Below the pieces are notes generated by a model that was given only the letters and a program-made list of their open reading frames with translations, searched no databases and was not told the DNA's origin. A program made the translations under genes and the position numbers. 64,000 nucleotides of DNA. It comes from Parafrankia discariae. GTDB taxonomy: Bacteria; Actinomycetota; Actinomycetes; Frankiales; Frankiaceae. The stretch is from positions 166 to 64,165 of the forward strand of contig NZ_KB891213.1 in the NCBI RefSeq assembly GCF_000373365.1, given 5' to 3'. Each line of letters begins with the position of its first letter. Position 1 is the stretch's first letter. Positions 1 to 8,660 of this stretch are shown here, piece by piece.

Positions 1-194
1 CCGATCAACGACGGAAGATCCGTCAGGTCACCCTCCAACAACACGACCCCCGGCACCAGCCGCTCCACGGTCGCCACCTTCGGGTTCGACTGCCCGCGCA
101 CCAGCCCGAACACCTCATAACCCCGCCCAACCAGCAACTCCCCCAGGTACAACCCGTCCTGGCCGGTGATTCCCGTAATCAGCGCGCGAGGCAC
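1..194 (-). CDS. gmd: GDP-mannose 4,6-dehydratase, N-terminal part (runs off the window)
   Basis: The minus-strand reading from about 200 down to 1 gives a Rossmann-type N-terminus with the motif GITGQDGLYLGELL and then GYEVFGLVRG. This is the signature of GDP-mannose 4,6-dehydratases, which make GDP-4-keto-6-deoxymannose for fucose, rhamnose or perosamine-type sugars. Only about 65 residues lie inside the window. An ATG sits at 200, but the Shine-Dalgarno AGGAGG directly abuts it; the GTG at 194 lies six bases after AGGAGG and is the better start. The gene follows the acyltransferase gene on the same strand after about 60 bp, which suggests shared transcription and a role in surface polysaccharide synthesis. 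Family call is firm; the exact sugar is unknown. Confidence 0.85.
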   Translation of the reverse strand, partial: MPRALITGITGQDGLYLGELLVGRGYEVFGLVRGQSNPKVATVERLVPGVVLLEGDLTDLPSLI

Positions 195-258
195 GATCAT
201 CCTCCTGTGGCCCGTGGAGTACTGCTGCGGAAGGTTAGCGTCAGGTAAAGCGGCCGGG

Positions 259-2916
259 TCACTCGGGTGCCGGGGTCGGCCCGTCGGCACTACTGGCCGT
301 GGCCGGTCGGGCCAGTTTGAGAAGGTCGGGTAGCACCATCTGGCCGGCTCGTGCTCCGCCGCCGTTGCTGATGTGAACACCGTCGTCGTCACGCACGCGA
401 ACACCGTCGATCTCACCGCGGTACGCGTTGCCCGGACTGAGCGCCGCGGCGAGATCGATGACGGTGGTGACGGCGGAGTGCCGCGCGGCGGCCTGACGAA
501 GCAGCTTGTTGAACTCGATCACCCGGTCGGCCCGGGTTTCCGGGTAGATGCTGCCGTCCGCCGCCTCACCCTCCTCGAACATCGGGGTGGTCAGCAGGAC
601 CACCTTCGCGCCACGGGCCGAGAGAGTGGTGATCGCCAGGTCGAGCTCGCGCCCGAGGTAGGCGTCGAACGCCGGATCGCCGATGTGGGTCCGTCGGCCG
701 TCGAGGTACTGGTCGGTGACCTCCCAGCGCCCGACCAGCAGCAGGGCCAGATCGGGGTGGAGCTCGTCGACCTTCCGGCTGAGGCGGGTGGGCCACTGGT
801 CGCACCCCGGAGGTGGCAGGTTCACCTCGCCCATGAGGAAGCGGCGCGGCGAGCGGCTCACCCCGCACCCGAGCTGGGAGGCGTCGTGGATCTCCAGGCC
901 CTCGCGGGCGGCGGCGGTGGAGAACTCGCTGAAGCCGAGGGTGAGCGCGAGCGAGTCCCCGGCCAGGATGGCCCGCAGCGGGCGGCCCGTGACCGGCTCG
1001 GCCCGGGCGGTCGGCGGTGCCGCGGTGGCGGCCCGCGCGGCCAGCTGTTCCAGGTCCGCCGCGCCGCGGCCGGCGGACGGGTCCGGGATCGTGGCGACCA
1101 TCACCAGCGCGACGACCGCGCAGATCGTGGCCGGGACGGTGATCCGCGGCTTGGGGAAACGGATCTTCCGTCGCCTGATCGGGTTCTCGACCAGGTGGAA
1201 CGAGGCGATGGTGATCGCCGCCGTCACGGCCGCCCGCACGCCGAGCAGCGCGGCGCCGCTGAGCCCGGTGCGGGCGGCGGTGACGGTCAGGAAGACCGGC
1301 CAGTGCCACAGGTAGAGGCCGTAGGAGACCCGGCCGATGGTGGGCAGCGGCGGCAGTGACAGCACCCGCGCGGCCGGCCCGCGGGGCACCTCGACGATCG
1401 AGGCGATCAGCAGCATCACGATCACCGCCACGCCGAGGAAACCGCCGGAGTAGAGCACCCGGCTCTCGCCGTCGACGGTCGCGAAGACCGTGAGCATCGC
1501 CACCCCGGCGAGGCAGCCGGCGACGGCCAGGCCCTTCTTCGTCCGTTCGGTGAGCGGTGTCCGGCGCTGGATCCGCCACACCGCCAGCGCCGCGCCGGCC
1601 AGCAGCGCCTGCGCGCGGGTGTCCGTGCCGTAGTAGATGCGGGAGGCGTCCGCGCCCAGCACGACCAGCAGCAGCCCGAGCAGCGCGGACGCCTCCGCGC
1701 CCAGCACGGCGACGGTCAGGATCAGGGTCTGCGCCTTGCGGCGTTGGTTGCGCCAGCGTGTGGTGGTGCGCCCGCTGTGCCACATCAGCAGGTAGACGGC
1801 GAGCGGCCACAGGACGTAGAACTGCTCCTCCACCGCCAGCGACCAGGTGTGCAGCAGCGGGGACGGGGCGGAGAAGTGGTCGAAGTAGCTCTGGTCCGAC
1901 AGCGCGAACCGCCAGTTGGCGACGTACCCGAGGGTCGACAGCGCGTCCGCGCGCAGGGTCTCGACCTCGCTGGGTTCGGCGACGAACCGGGCGTAGGCCG
2001 CCACGCCCAGCATCATCGTCAGCAGGGCCGGCATCAGGCGGCGGGTGCGGCGGATCCAGAACGACTTCAGGTCGATGCGCCGGGTGGTCCGGTACTCGGC
2101 CACCAGCAGGCCGGTGATCAGGAATCCGGAGAGGACGAAGAAGGCGTCGACGCCGAGCAGTCCGCCCGGCATCCAGCTCAGGCCCGCGTGGTAGGCCATC
2201 ACCCCGAGGACGGCCAGGGCGCGTAGGCCGTCCAGCGCGGGGGAGTGGCCCAATGGTGCCAGTACCGGCGCGGTGAGGGGGCCGGTCTCGAGCGGTCCGG
2301 TCTCCGGTGGTCCGGTGTCCGGCTGCCCCTTCGCGAGCGGTCCGGTGGCGAGTTGCTCGGTCTTGAGCGGTCCGGTGGCGAGCGGTCCGGTGGCGAGCGG
2401 GTCGGCGCCGCGGCCGCGGGCACCGGGGCCCGGCTGCCGCGGGGTGCCCGGACCGCGGGGGTGGGCCGCCTCGCGCGGCCCGCCCGGCGCACGCCGCCTG
2501 GAGAGGCCGGACAGTCCGGACAGGTCGGCCACCGGCTGGCGGGAACCGGCCCGCCGGGTCTCGGCCGGCTCGGCGGCGCGTGGCCGCGGTGGCCCGCTTC
2601 CGACGGGCTCGTGGTCGCCGTGCGGGCCCCGGTCGTTCACGGGACGTCCCGGGCGGGCGGCGCGCCCGGCCAGGGCGGGGACGCGGGGGCGGGCGATGAC
2701 GCGAGTGCGATCGTCGGCGTCCCGGGCCGCCGCCCGCGGGTCCCGCGCGGCGGCGGCCCGGCGTTCGATGTGCTCGGTCTCGTCGCCGCGGTACGCGCCG
2801 GCCCGGCGCAGGCGGCCCTCCGGGTCCGGGTAGGCGTCGTCCTGGTACGCGGCGTCGAGCCGGGACCGGTCGAGGTACAGGCCGTCCAGGTGATCCGTGG
2901 CCTCGGAGTGGTCCAT
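259..2916 (-). CDS. OafA/YrhL-type membrane O-acyltransferase fused to SGNH esterase domain
   Basis: A long minus-strand protein with two recognisable parts. The acyltransferase-3 domain starts near base 2244 at PALDGLRALAVLGVMAYH and contains many hydrophobic segments (EEQFYVLWPLAVYLL, YGLYLWHWPVF). The C-terminal third is an SGNH hydrolase-like domain with a GDSLALTLG block and a terminal DGVH catalytic Asp-x-x-His motif. Such fusions acetylate extracellular glycans. The open frame extends to 3183, but that would leave no space before the divergent gene, so I prefer the ATG at 2916; the region before the membrane domain is disordered and Arg/Pro-rich, so a still later start is possible. Bases 2281-2402 hold in-frame 15-bp repeats encoding LATGP-like units. 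Confidence 0.85.
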   Translation of the reverse strand: MDHSEATDHLDGLYLDRSRLDAAYQDDAYPDPEGRLRRAGAYRGDETEHIERRAAAARDPRAAARDADDRTRVIARPRVPALAGRAARPGRPVNDRGPHGDHEPVGSGPPRPRAAEPAETRRAGSRQPVADLSGLSGLSRRRAPGGPREAAHPRGPGTPRQPGPGARGRGADPLATGPLATGPLKTEQLATGPLAKGQPDTGPPETGPLETGPLTAPVLAPLGHSPALDGLRALAVLGVMAYHAGLSWMPGGLLGVDAFFVLSGFLITGLLVAEYRTTRRIDLKSFWIRRTRRLMPALLTMMLGVAAYARFVAEPSEVETLRADALSTLGYVANWRFALSDQSYFDHFSAPSPLLHTWSLAVEEQFYVLWPLAVYLLMWHSGRTTTRWRNQRRKAQTLILTVAVLGAEASALLGLLLVVLGADASRIYYGTDTRAQALLAGAALAVWRIQRRTPLTERTKKGLAVAGCLAGVAMLTVFATVDGESRVLYSGGFLGVAVIVMLLIASIVEVPRGPAARVLSLPPLPTIGRVSYGLYLWHWPVFLTVTAARTGLSGAALLGVRAAVTAAITIASFHLVENPIRRRKIRFPKPRITVPATICAVVALVMVATIPDPSAGRGAADLEQLAARAATAAPPTARAEPVTGRPLRAILAGDSLALTLGFSEFSTAAAREGLEIHDASQLGCGVSRSPRRFLMGEVNLPPPGCDQWPTRLSRKVDELHPDLALLLVGRWEVTDQYLDGRRTHIGDPAFDAYLGRELDLAITTLSARGAKVVLLTTPMFEEGEAADGSIYPETRADRVIEFNKLLRQAAARHSAVTTVIDLAAALSPGNAYRGEIDGVRVRDDDGVHISNGGGARAGQMVLPDLLKLARPATASSADGPTPAPE
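2281..2402. repeat. In-frame minisatellite in the acyltransferase gene
   Basis: Imperfect repeats of about 15 bp built on GAGCGGTCCGGTGGC. They encode repeated TGPLA/TGPLE units in the disordered linker just before the acyltransferase membrane domain. The unit length is a multiple of three, so copy-number change would keep the frame. Confidence 0.75.
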
Positions 2917-3378
2917 GCCGCTGTCCGCGTCCGCGCGTCGCCCCGCGGCACGAAGATCGGTGTCGACACCTGGGTCCGCGGCCGCGCCAGGTCCGGCTGG
3001 GTGACCGTCCTCCGGCTGACCGGGGCGGGGGCGGGCCAGCGGGTAGGTGTCGGTGTCTCGGCGGCTCAGCCCGGTCCCCTTCCAGAGTCGTAGGTGCGCA
3101 GGTGTCGCGGCGGGCCGTCTGATCAGGCCGGACGGGGCCCGGTGCGGCCGGCGCCGTGTCCGCTCGCGTACCGGGAGCAGCACATGGGCCCGGTCGGCAA
3201 GGCTAATCCGCGCTTCCGGTCAGGGGAAACGCGTGGTACTCCCAGACCGGAGATGTCGGGCTCGGCAATACCTCCAATGGGCCAGCATTGGTACCTTCCG
3301 CGAGTGCCTGACAGCAGCTCACCGTCGGTCACCGCCGGCGATCCCGACGGTCTCCCAGTTCCGCGCGATTCATCTGGT

Positions 3379-4962
3379 ATGTCCAGATCGCCAGGTTCTG
3401 TCGTCGAGGCTACGACGGATCGATCAGACGGGTCCGCGCACGTTCTGTCGGATGAGGGTCAGCTCACGCCGGTGCCCCGTCCGCCCGGGGCACATCGGTC
3501 GCGGGGTGTGGGCCGATGGTCGGGATCCGGTGGGCGCCCTGGAAAGGGCCGTCCGGCCGGGTCCGGCGAGCTCGAAGTGCCTGGCCCGTCGGATCCCGAC
3601 GCGCGGTCCGAAACGCCGCCTCGGCTCGCCCCGGCCCCGCGGGCGTGGTGGGCCGGCCTGCTGGTGGTGGTCGCCGTCGGTCTCGGCCTCCGCCTCGGCT
3701 ACCTGTTCGGATGGATGCATCCCGCGGTCGTCGACGGTGACCCTTTCTATTATCACCAGGCCGCCAACCTGTTCGCGGACGGGCGTGGCTGGCCCGATCC
3801 GTTCGAGTTGCGGTACTTCGACAGATACGTCCCAGACGCGCAGCACCCACCACTGACTAGTGCGCTGCTCGCCATCCCGTCCGTGCTCGGCTTCACCGGG
3901 TTCCTGTCGCACCAGATCTTCTCGTGCCTGCTCGGCGCGATGTCGGTCGGCGTCGTCGGCCTGGTGGGCCGCCGGGCCGCCGGGCCGGCCGTCGGCCTGC
4001 TCGCCGCCGGCATCGCGGCGCTCTACCCGGGGATGTGGCTCAACGACGCCCTGGTGATGTCCGAGACCACCGGGATCCTGACCTGCGCCCTGCTGATCGC
4101 CGCCGCTCATCGCTTCTGGGACCGGCGGACCGTGCCGGACGCCTGCTGGCTCGGCGCGGCGCTGGCCGCCGCGATGCTCGCCCGCGCCGAGCTGGCGCTG
4201 CTCGCCCTGGTGCTCGTGGTGCCGCTGATCGCGATGAGCCGTCCGCTGCCGTGGCGGCGCCGTCTCGGCCTGCTCGCGGCCGCCGCCGGCACGAGCGTCG
4301 TCGTGGTGGCCCCCTGGGTGGCCTACAACCTGTCCCGGTTCGAGGAGCCCGAGTTCCTCTCGTCCGGGCTCGGCTCGACGCTGGCCGTCACCCACTGCGA
4401 GGCGAGCTACTTCGGCAAGTACACGGGGTGGTGGTCGTTCGACTGCATCCAGGCCCTGGACCAGGCGCCGTTGGAGCGCTCCGAGCGGGACGTCTACTAC
4501 CGGGAGGCCGCCTACCGGTTCATCGGTGACAACGCCGGTGAGCTGCCCCGCGTCGCCGCCGCCCGGGCCGGCCGGACGTGGGGCCTCTACCGGCCGTGGC
4601 AGCAGACCGAGTTCGACGGCGTGGAGCTGCGCCCGCTGGGGCTGAGCCGGCTCGGCATGGTCTGCCTCTGGGTGCTCGAACTGGCCGCCGTCGCCGGCAC
4701 GGTGGTGCTGCGCCGTCGGGGGGTCGTCCTGCTGCCGCTGCTGGCGGTGCCGGTCACACTCACGTTGGCCTCGGTGCTGGTCTACGGCACGACCCGGTTC
4801 CGGGCGTGCGCCGAGCCGGCGGTCGTCCTGCTCGCCGCGGTCGGGATCGCGGCCGTCGTCGGTGCGCTGCGCCGTCGTCGGACGGGCTCGCCCGGCACCG
4901 CGGTCCCGAACGGCACCGCGGTCCCGAACGGCACCGCGGTCCCGAACGGGTGCGCAGAGTGA
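3379..4962 (+). CDS. GT39/ArnT-like membrane glycosyltransferase
   Basis: A polytopic membrane protein of about 527 residues. After a disordered N-terminus the first helix (WWAGLLVVVAVGLGLRLGYLF) is followed by the loop VVDGDPFYYHQAANLF, whose acidic residues match the catalytic first extracytoplasmic loop of lipid-linked-sugar glycosyltransferases (Pmt/ArnT superfamily, GT39/GT83-like). About nine further hydrophobic segments follow. It probably transfers a sugar from a polyprenyl-phosphate donor outside the membrane; the acceptor is unknown. The frame is open from 3094 and an ATG at 3184 exists, but 3184-3378 looks intergenic in composition, so I chose the ATG at 3379; a later GTG is possible. 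The C-terminus has three 18-bp repeats (GTAVPN). Confidence 0.75.
   Translation: MSRSPGSVVEATTDRSDGSAHVLSDEGQLTPVPRPPGAHRSRGVGRWSGSGGRPGKGRPAGSGELEVPGPSDPDARSETPPRLAPAPRAWWAGLLVVVAVGLGLRLGYLFGWMHPAVVDGDPFYYHQAANLFADGRGWPDPFELRYFDRYVPDAQHPPLTSALLAIPSVLGFTGFLSHQIFSCLLGAMSVGVVGLVGRRAAGPAVGLLAAGIAALYPGMWLNDALVMSETTGILTCALLIAAAHRFWDRRTVPDACWLGAALAAAMLARAELALLALVLVVPLIAMSRPLPWRRRLGLLAAAAGTSVVVVAPWVAYNLSRFEEPEFLSSGLGSTLAVTHCEASYFGKYTGWWSFDCIQALDQAPLERSERDVYYREAAYRFIGDNAGELPRVAAARAGRTWGLYRPWQQTEFDGVELRPLGLSRLGMVCLWVLELAAVAGTVVLRRRGVVLLPLLAVPVTLTLASVLVYGTTRFRACAEPAVVLLAAVGIAAVVGALRRRRTGSPGTAVPNGTAVPNGTAVPNGCAE
4895..4948. repeat. Three 18-bp tandem repeats at the end of the glycosyltransferase gene
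   Basis: Three consecutive copies of GGCACCGCGGTCCCGAAC, translated as GTAVPN repeated three times just before the stop codon. The repeat length is a multiple of three. Confidence 0.85.
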
Positions 4963-5097
4963 CCGTTCCGCTGCCCTCCGGCGCCGATTTCGGGGTCCGT
5001 ACTCGGCTCGCCGGGTGGCGCGGGCCGCCGACCCGTCGGGTATCGCCTGGTACCTTGCGACCGTGCCAGACATCGCCGACAGTAGTGGTCACAGTCG

Positions 5098-6864
5098 GTG
5101 ACCGCCGGTTTCGACCGCGGGAGCGGTGACCGGGCGCCGGGTCGACCGGACCACGCGGCCGAGGCGAGCCCGGGAGCGGCCGTCGCCGCCGTGCCGTCCG
5201 GGTCCGCCGTGCCGTCCGCGTCCGGGGCGCCGGCCGGGGTGTCGACCGCGGTGGCGGGGCCACCGGGCCCGGTGGGCGCGCCGGTGGTGTTCGCGGGCTT
5301 CGACGGCCTGCGGGCGATCGCGGCGCTGCTGGTCCTGGTCGTCCACGTGGCGTTCAACAGTGGGCTGACCACCGGCAACCCGATCGGCGTCTACACCGCC
5401 CGTGGGGAGATCGGCGTCGCGGTCTTCTTCCTGATCTCGGGCTTCCTGCTCTACCGCCCGTTCGCCGTGGCGCACCTGAGCGGCCGGAGCGCTCCGGACG
5501 CCGCCGGGTTCTACATCCGCCGGCTGGTGCGGATCATCCCGCTGTACTGGCTGGCGCTGGCGGTGGCGCTCAACGTCGTGTCCAACGACAAGATGGGCGT
5601 CCACGGGTTCCCCGGGCTCCTGCAGACGGCCTTCTTCATGCAGGGCTACCGGAACCACTGGGCCATCCAGGGCCTCACCCAGGCGTGGACGCTCAACGTC
5701 GAGTTCGCCTTCTACATCTCCGTCCCCCTGTACGCCTGGCTGCTCGTCCGCCGCCGGCGGACGCCCGGCGCCCAGTTCAGGGTCGAGCTCGCCGCCCTCG
5801 CCGTGATCTTCGTGATCAGCCGGGTCCTGCACTACGCGCTGATCGGCTCGCGCATCTGGTGGGCCGACGGCTGGACGGTCTGGCTGCCGGTCTGGTGGGA
5901 CCTGTTCGCCATGGGCATGCTGCTCGCCGTCCTCTCCGCGTGGTACGTGCAGAACGGGCGGTCGCCGGCGTGGGCGCGGTGGCGGTGGTCCGGCGAGGCC
6001 TGCTGGCTCGTCGCGGCGTTCTTCTACTGGGTGGCCAGCACCCGGATCACCCTGCCGCTGACGCCGCTGTTCGTGCCCGACCGCACCCAGGACATGGGCC
6101 GGCACCTCTTCTACGGCCTCTTCGGCTTCTTCCTGATCCTGCCCGCGGTGTTCGGGCCGGCCGACCAGGGCCTGGTACGGCGGCTGCTGACCTGCCGCCC
6201 GATGGCCTACCTCGGCCTCATCTCGTACGGGATCTACCTGTGGCACACGGTGGTGATCGAGGTCGTCGCCGAGCACACCGGGACGGCCGCCGGTGAGCTC
6301 GCGTTCGTCCCGTTCTTCCTGCTGGTGCTGGCACTGACCTGCGCGGTCTCCACGATCACCTACTTCCTGGTGGAACGGCCCTGCATGGCGCTCGGCCGGG
6401 AGTGGGCCCGCCGGGTGCGCGCGCGGTCCCGGCCGGTGCCGGCGGGGGCCGGCGGACCGGGCCCCGCCGGCGCGCGGGCGCCGGCCGGCGTCGACGAGCG
6501 CTGGTCGGTGGAGTCCCAGGTGGACGAGAGGTGGCGCCAGGAGCTGTCCGGTGCCGGACACCCCGGAGCCGACGGCGCCCTCGGTGGCGCCCCCGACGGC
6601 GAGTCGGCGCGGACGATGCCGCTGCGGACCGGCCGGGGGGTCGGGGACCGCTCCGGCGCCGGGCCCGGCGCCCGTTCGGGCGACCCGGCGGCGGACCGGT
6701 CACCGGGCCCGGCGCCACGTCCGCGCGCGCGGCCGGGCCGTGGGGTGCCGGAGCGTGGGGTGCCGGGCCGCGGGGTGTCAGGTCCCGGCGGCCCCGGCCC
6801 GGACGGCACCGCGGAGAGCCGACTGGGCCACATTCCCGACCGCGGCCGGGACGATGGCTGGTGA
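5098..6864 (+). CDS. Acyltransferase-3 family membrane O-acyltransferase
   Basis: A 588-residue protein whose first ~60 residues are low-complexity. The acyltransferase-3 core follows: FDGLRAIAALLVLVVHVAF, then EIGVAVFFLISGFLLYRPF, FYIRRLVRIIPLYW and YLGLISYGIYLWHTVV. These are the hallmarks of OafA/NolX-type transferases with about ten membrane helices. Unlike the neighbour at 259-2916 it lacks an SGNH domain; instead it ends in a ~150-residue Gly/Pro/Arg-rich tail with GVPGRGV-type repeats. The GTG at 5098 is the longest reasonable start but has no clear ribosome-binding site, so the N-terminus is uncertain. It belongs with the surface-glycan genes at the left end of the window. Confidence 0.82.
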   Translation: MTAGFDRGSGDRAPGRPDHAAEASPGAAVAAVPSGSAVPSASGAPAGVSTAVAGPPGPVGAPVVFAGFDGLRAIAALLVLVVHVAFNSGLTTGNPIGVYTARGEIGVAVFFLISGFLLYRPFAVAHLSGRSAPDAAGFYIRRLVRIIPLYWLALAVALNVVSNDKMGVHGFPGLLQTAFFMQGYRNHWAIQGLTQAWTLNVEFAFYISVPLYAWLLVRRRRTPGAQFRVELAALAVIFVISRVLHYALIGSRIWWADGWTVWLPVWWDLFAMGMLLAVLSAWYVQNGRSPAWARWRWSGEACWLVAAFFYWVASTRITLPLTPLFVPDRTQDMGRHLFYGLFGFFLILPAVFGPADQGLVRRLLTCRPMAYLGLISYGIYLWHTVVIEVVAEHTGTAAGELAFVPFFLLVLALTCAVSTITYFLVERPCMALGREWARRVRARSRPVPAGAGGPGPAGARAPAGVDERWSVESQVDERWRQELSGAGHPGADGALGGAPDGESARTMPLRTGRGVGDRSGAGPGARSGDPAADRSPGPAPRPRARPGRGVPERGVPGRGVSGPGGPGPDGTAESRLGHIPDRGRDDGW

Positions 6865-6936
6865 CTTTTCGTACTATGAGAGCCCCACAGGGTGAGGGTC
6901 TCGGCAGGACTGGCTCGGAGTCTGTGCGCTCTCCCG

Positions 6937-6966
6937 TTGACCTCGCGGGACACCGCTCCCTAGACT
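6937..6966 (+). promoter_or_regulatory. Candidate promoter for rpsA
   Basis: A TTGACC hexamer (6937-6942) and TAGACT hexamer (6961-6966) are separated by 18 bases, a good match to actinobacterial housekeeping promoters. It would give an rpsA leader of roughly 160 bases. Inference from sequence only. Confidence 0.45.
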
Positions 6967-7129
6967 TGGGAGTTGCACGAGGGTTCGTGGGTCTCAGACC
7001 GAGCGGATCCACTCGAGCAGTCGTTATCGGTTCTGACAGTGTCGTTCTTGTGTTCGGTGCCTGTCCCTCCGTCCCGGCGGTTCGATCCGGCCCTCGCGCG
7101 TTTGACGATTCCCAGTCGGAGCCGACCCC

Positions 7130-8608
7130 TTGACGAGCACCACCGACGTACGACCCGTGGAGACCGTGACCACCTCGCACAGCCCGACCACACCACAGGT
7201 TGCGGTCAACGACATCGGCACGGCGGAGGACTTCCTCGCCGCGGTCGACAAGACGATCAAGTTCTTCAACGACGGCGACATCGTCGACGGCATCATCGTC
7301 AAGGTGGACCGTGACGAGGTGCTGCTCGACATCGGTTACAAGACCGAGGGTGTCATCCCGTCCCGGGAACTCTCGATCAAGCACGATGTCGATCCGCACG
7401 AGGTCGTCACGGTCGGCGACCACGTCGAGGCCCTTGTCCTCCAGAAGGAGGACAAGGAAGGTCGTCTGATCCTGTCCAAGAAGCGTGCTCAGTACGAGCG
7501 CGCCTGGGGCACGATCGAGAAGCTCAAGGAGGAGGACGGCGTCGTCACCGGCACCGTCATCGAGGTCGTCAAGGGTGGTCTCATCCTCGACATCGGCCTG
7601 CGCGGCTTCCTCCCCGCCTCCCTCGTGGAGATGCGCCGGGTCCGCGACCTCCAGCCCTACGTGGGCCGTGAGCTCGAGGCCAAGATCATTGAGCTGGACA
7701 AGAACCGCAACAACGTGGTTCTGTCCCGCCGCGCCTGGCTGGAGCAGACCCAGAGCGAGGTGCGGTCGGAGTTCCTGGCCCAGCTCGCCAAGGGCCAGAT
7801 CCGCAAGGGTGTGGTCAGCTCCATCGTCAACTTCGGTGCCTTCGTGGACCTGGGTGGCGTCGACGGCCTCGTGCACGTGTCCGAGCTGTCCTGGAAGCAC
7901 ATCGACCACCCGTCCGAGGTGGTCGAGGTCGGCCAGGAGGTCACCGTCGAGGTTCTCGACGTCGACCTGGACCGCGAGCGGGTCTCCCTGTCGCTGAAGG
8001 CGACGCAGGAGGACCCGTGGCGCCAGTTCGCCCGCACGCACGCGATCGGCCAGGTCGTGCCCGGTCGGGTCACCAAGCTCGTGCCGTTCGGCGCGTTCGT
8101 CCGCGTGGACGAGGGCATCGAGGGCCTGGTGCACATCTCGGAGCTGGCCGAGCGCCACGTCGAGATCCCCGAGCAGGTCGTGAACGTGGGCGACGAGATC
8201 CTGGTCAAGGTCATCGACATCGACCTCGACCGGCGCCGTATCAGCCTCTCGCTCAAGCAGGCGAACGAGGTCTCCGGGCTGGCGGGTGAGGGCGACTCGT
8301 TCGACCCGAGCCAGTACGGCATGGAAGCCAAGTACGACGAGCAGGGCAACTACGTGTACCCCGAGGGCTTCGACCCCGAGACCGGCGAGTGGCTGCCGGG
8401 CTTCGAGGAGCAGCAGGCCGAGTGGGAGCGGCAGTACGCGGAGGCCCAGACCCGGTTCGAGGCCCACCAGGCCCAGATCCGGGCCGCGCAGGAGGCCGAC
8501 GCCGCCGCGGCGGCACCGTCCTCCTACACCTCGCAGTCGGAGCAGCCCGCTTCGGCGATCGACGAGGAGGCGCTGCGGCGTCTGCGGGAGCAGTTCGGCC
8601 GCGAGTAG
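7130..8608 (+). CDS. rpsA: 30S ribosomal protein S1
   Basis: A 492-residue protein with four consecutive S1 RNA-binding domains (roughly residues 45-115, 130-200, 215-285 and 300-370), visible as DGIIVKVDRDEVLLDIGYKTEGVIP, GTVIEVVKGGLILDIG, GVVSSIVNFGAFVDLGGVDGLVHVSELSW and GRVTKLVPFGAFVRVDEGIEGLVHISELA. This four-domain form is the normal actinobacterial S1, which helps mRNA bind the 30S subunit. The start is a TTG at 7130 in the context of MTSTTDVRPVETV. The last ~100 residues are Gln/Glu/Ala-rich and disordered. It is preceded by a 265-bp region with a promoter and is followed by a strong hairpin terminator. Confidence 0.97.
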   Translation: MTSTTDVRPVETVTTSHSPTTPQVAVNDIGTAEDFLAAVDKTIKFFNDGDIVDGIIVKVDRDEVLLDIGYKTEGVIPSRELSIKHDVDPHEVVTVGDHVEALVLQKEDKEGRLILSKKRAQYERAWGTIEKLKEEDGVVTGTVIEVVKGGLILDIGLRGFLPASLVEMRRVRDLQPYVGRELEAKIIELDKNRNNVVLSRRAWLEQTQSEVRSEFLAQLAKGQIRKGVVSSIVNFGAFVDLGGVDGLVHVSELSWKHIDHPSEVVEVGQEVTVEVLDVDLDRERVSLSLKATQEDPWRQFARTHAIGQVVPGRVTKLVPFGAFVRVDEGIEGLVHISELAERHVEIPEQVVNVGDEILVKVIDIDLDRRRISLSLKQANEVSGLAGEGDSFDPSQYGMEAKYDEQGNYVYPEGFDPETGEWLPGFEEQQAEWERQYAEAQTRFEAHQAQIRAAQEADAAAAAPSSYTSQSEQPASAIDEEALRRLREQFGRE

Positions 8609-8624
8609 GCCGTAGGCAGGTGAC

Positions 8625-8660
8625 TTCAGGGCCCGTGGGGAACATCCCACGGGCCCTGAA
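8625..8660 (+). terminator. Perfect 15-bp hairpin after rpsA, inside the end of the convergent gene
   Basis: TTCAGGGCCCGTGGG (8625-8639), a 6-base loop, then its exact complement (8646-8660). It lies 17 bases after the rpsA stop. The last eleven codons of the convergent kinase gene (stop at 8626-8628) are written in this hairpin. Confidence 0.85.

Noticed and set aside
373-1359. Long plus-strand frame opposite the acyltransferase gene
   Set aside because: Antisense shadow of the membrane protein at 259-2916; composition is Arg/Gly-rich without domains.
3274-3291. Short inverted repeat CCAATG...CATTGG as an operator
   Set aside because: Only 6-bp arms in a spacer of uncertain role; too weak to call.
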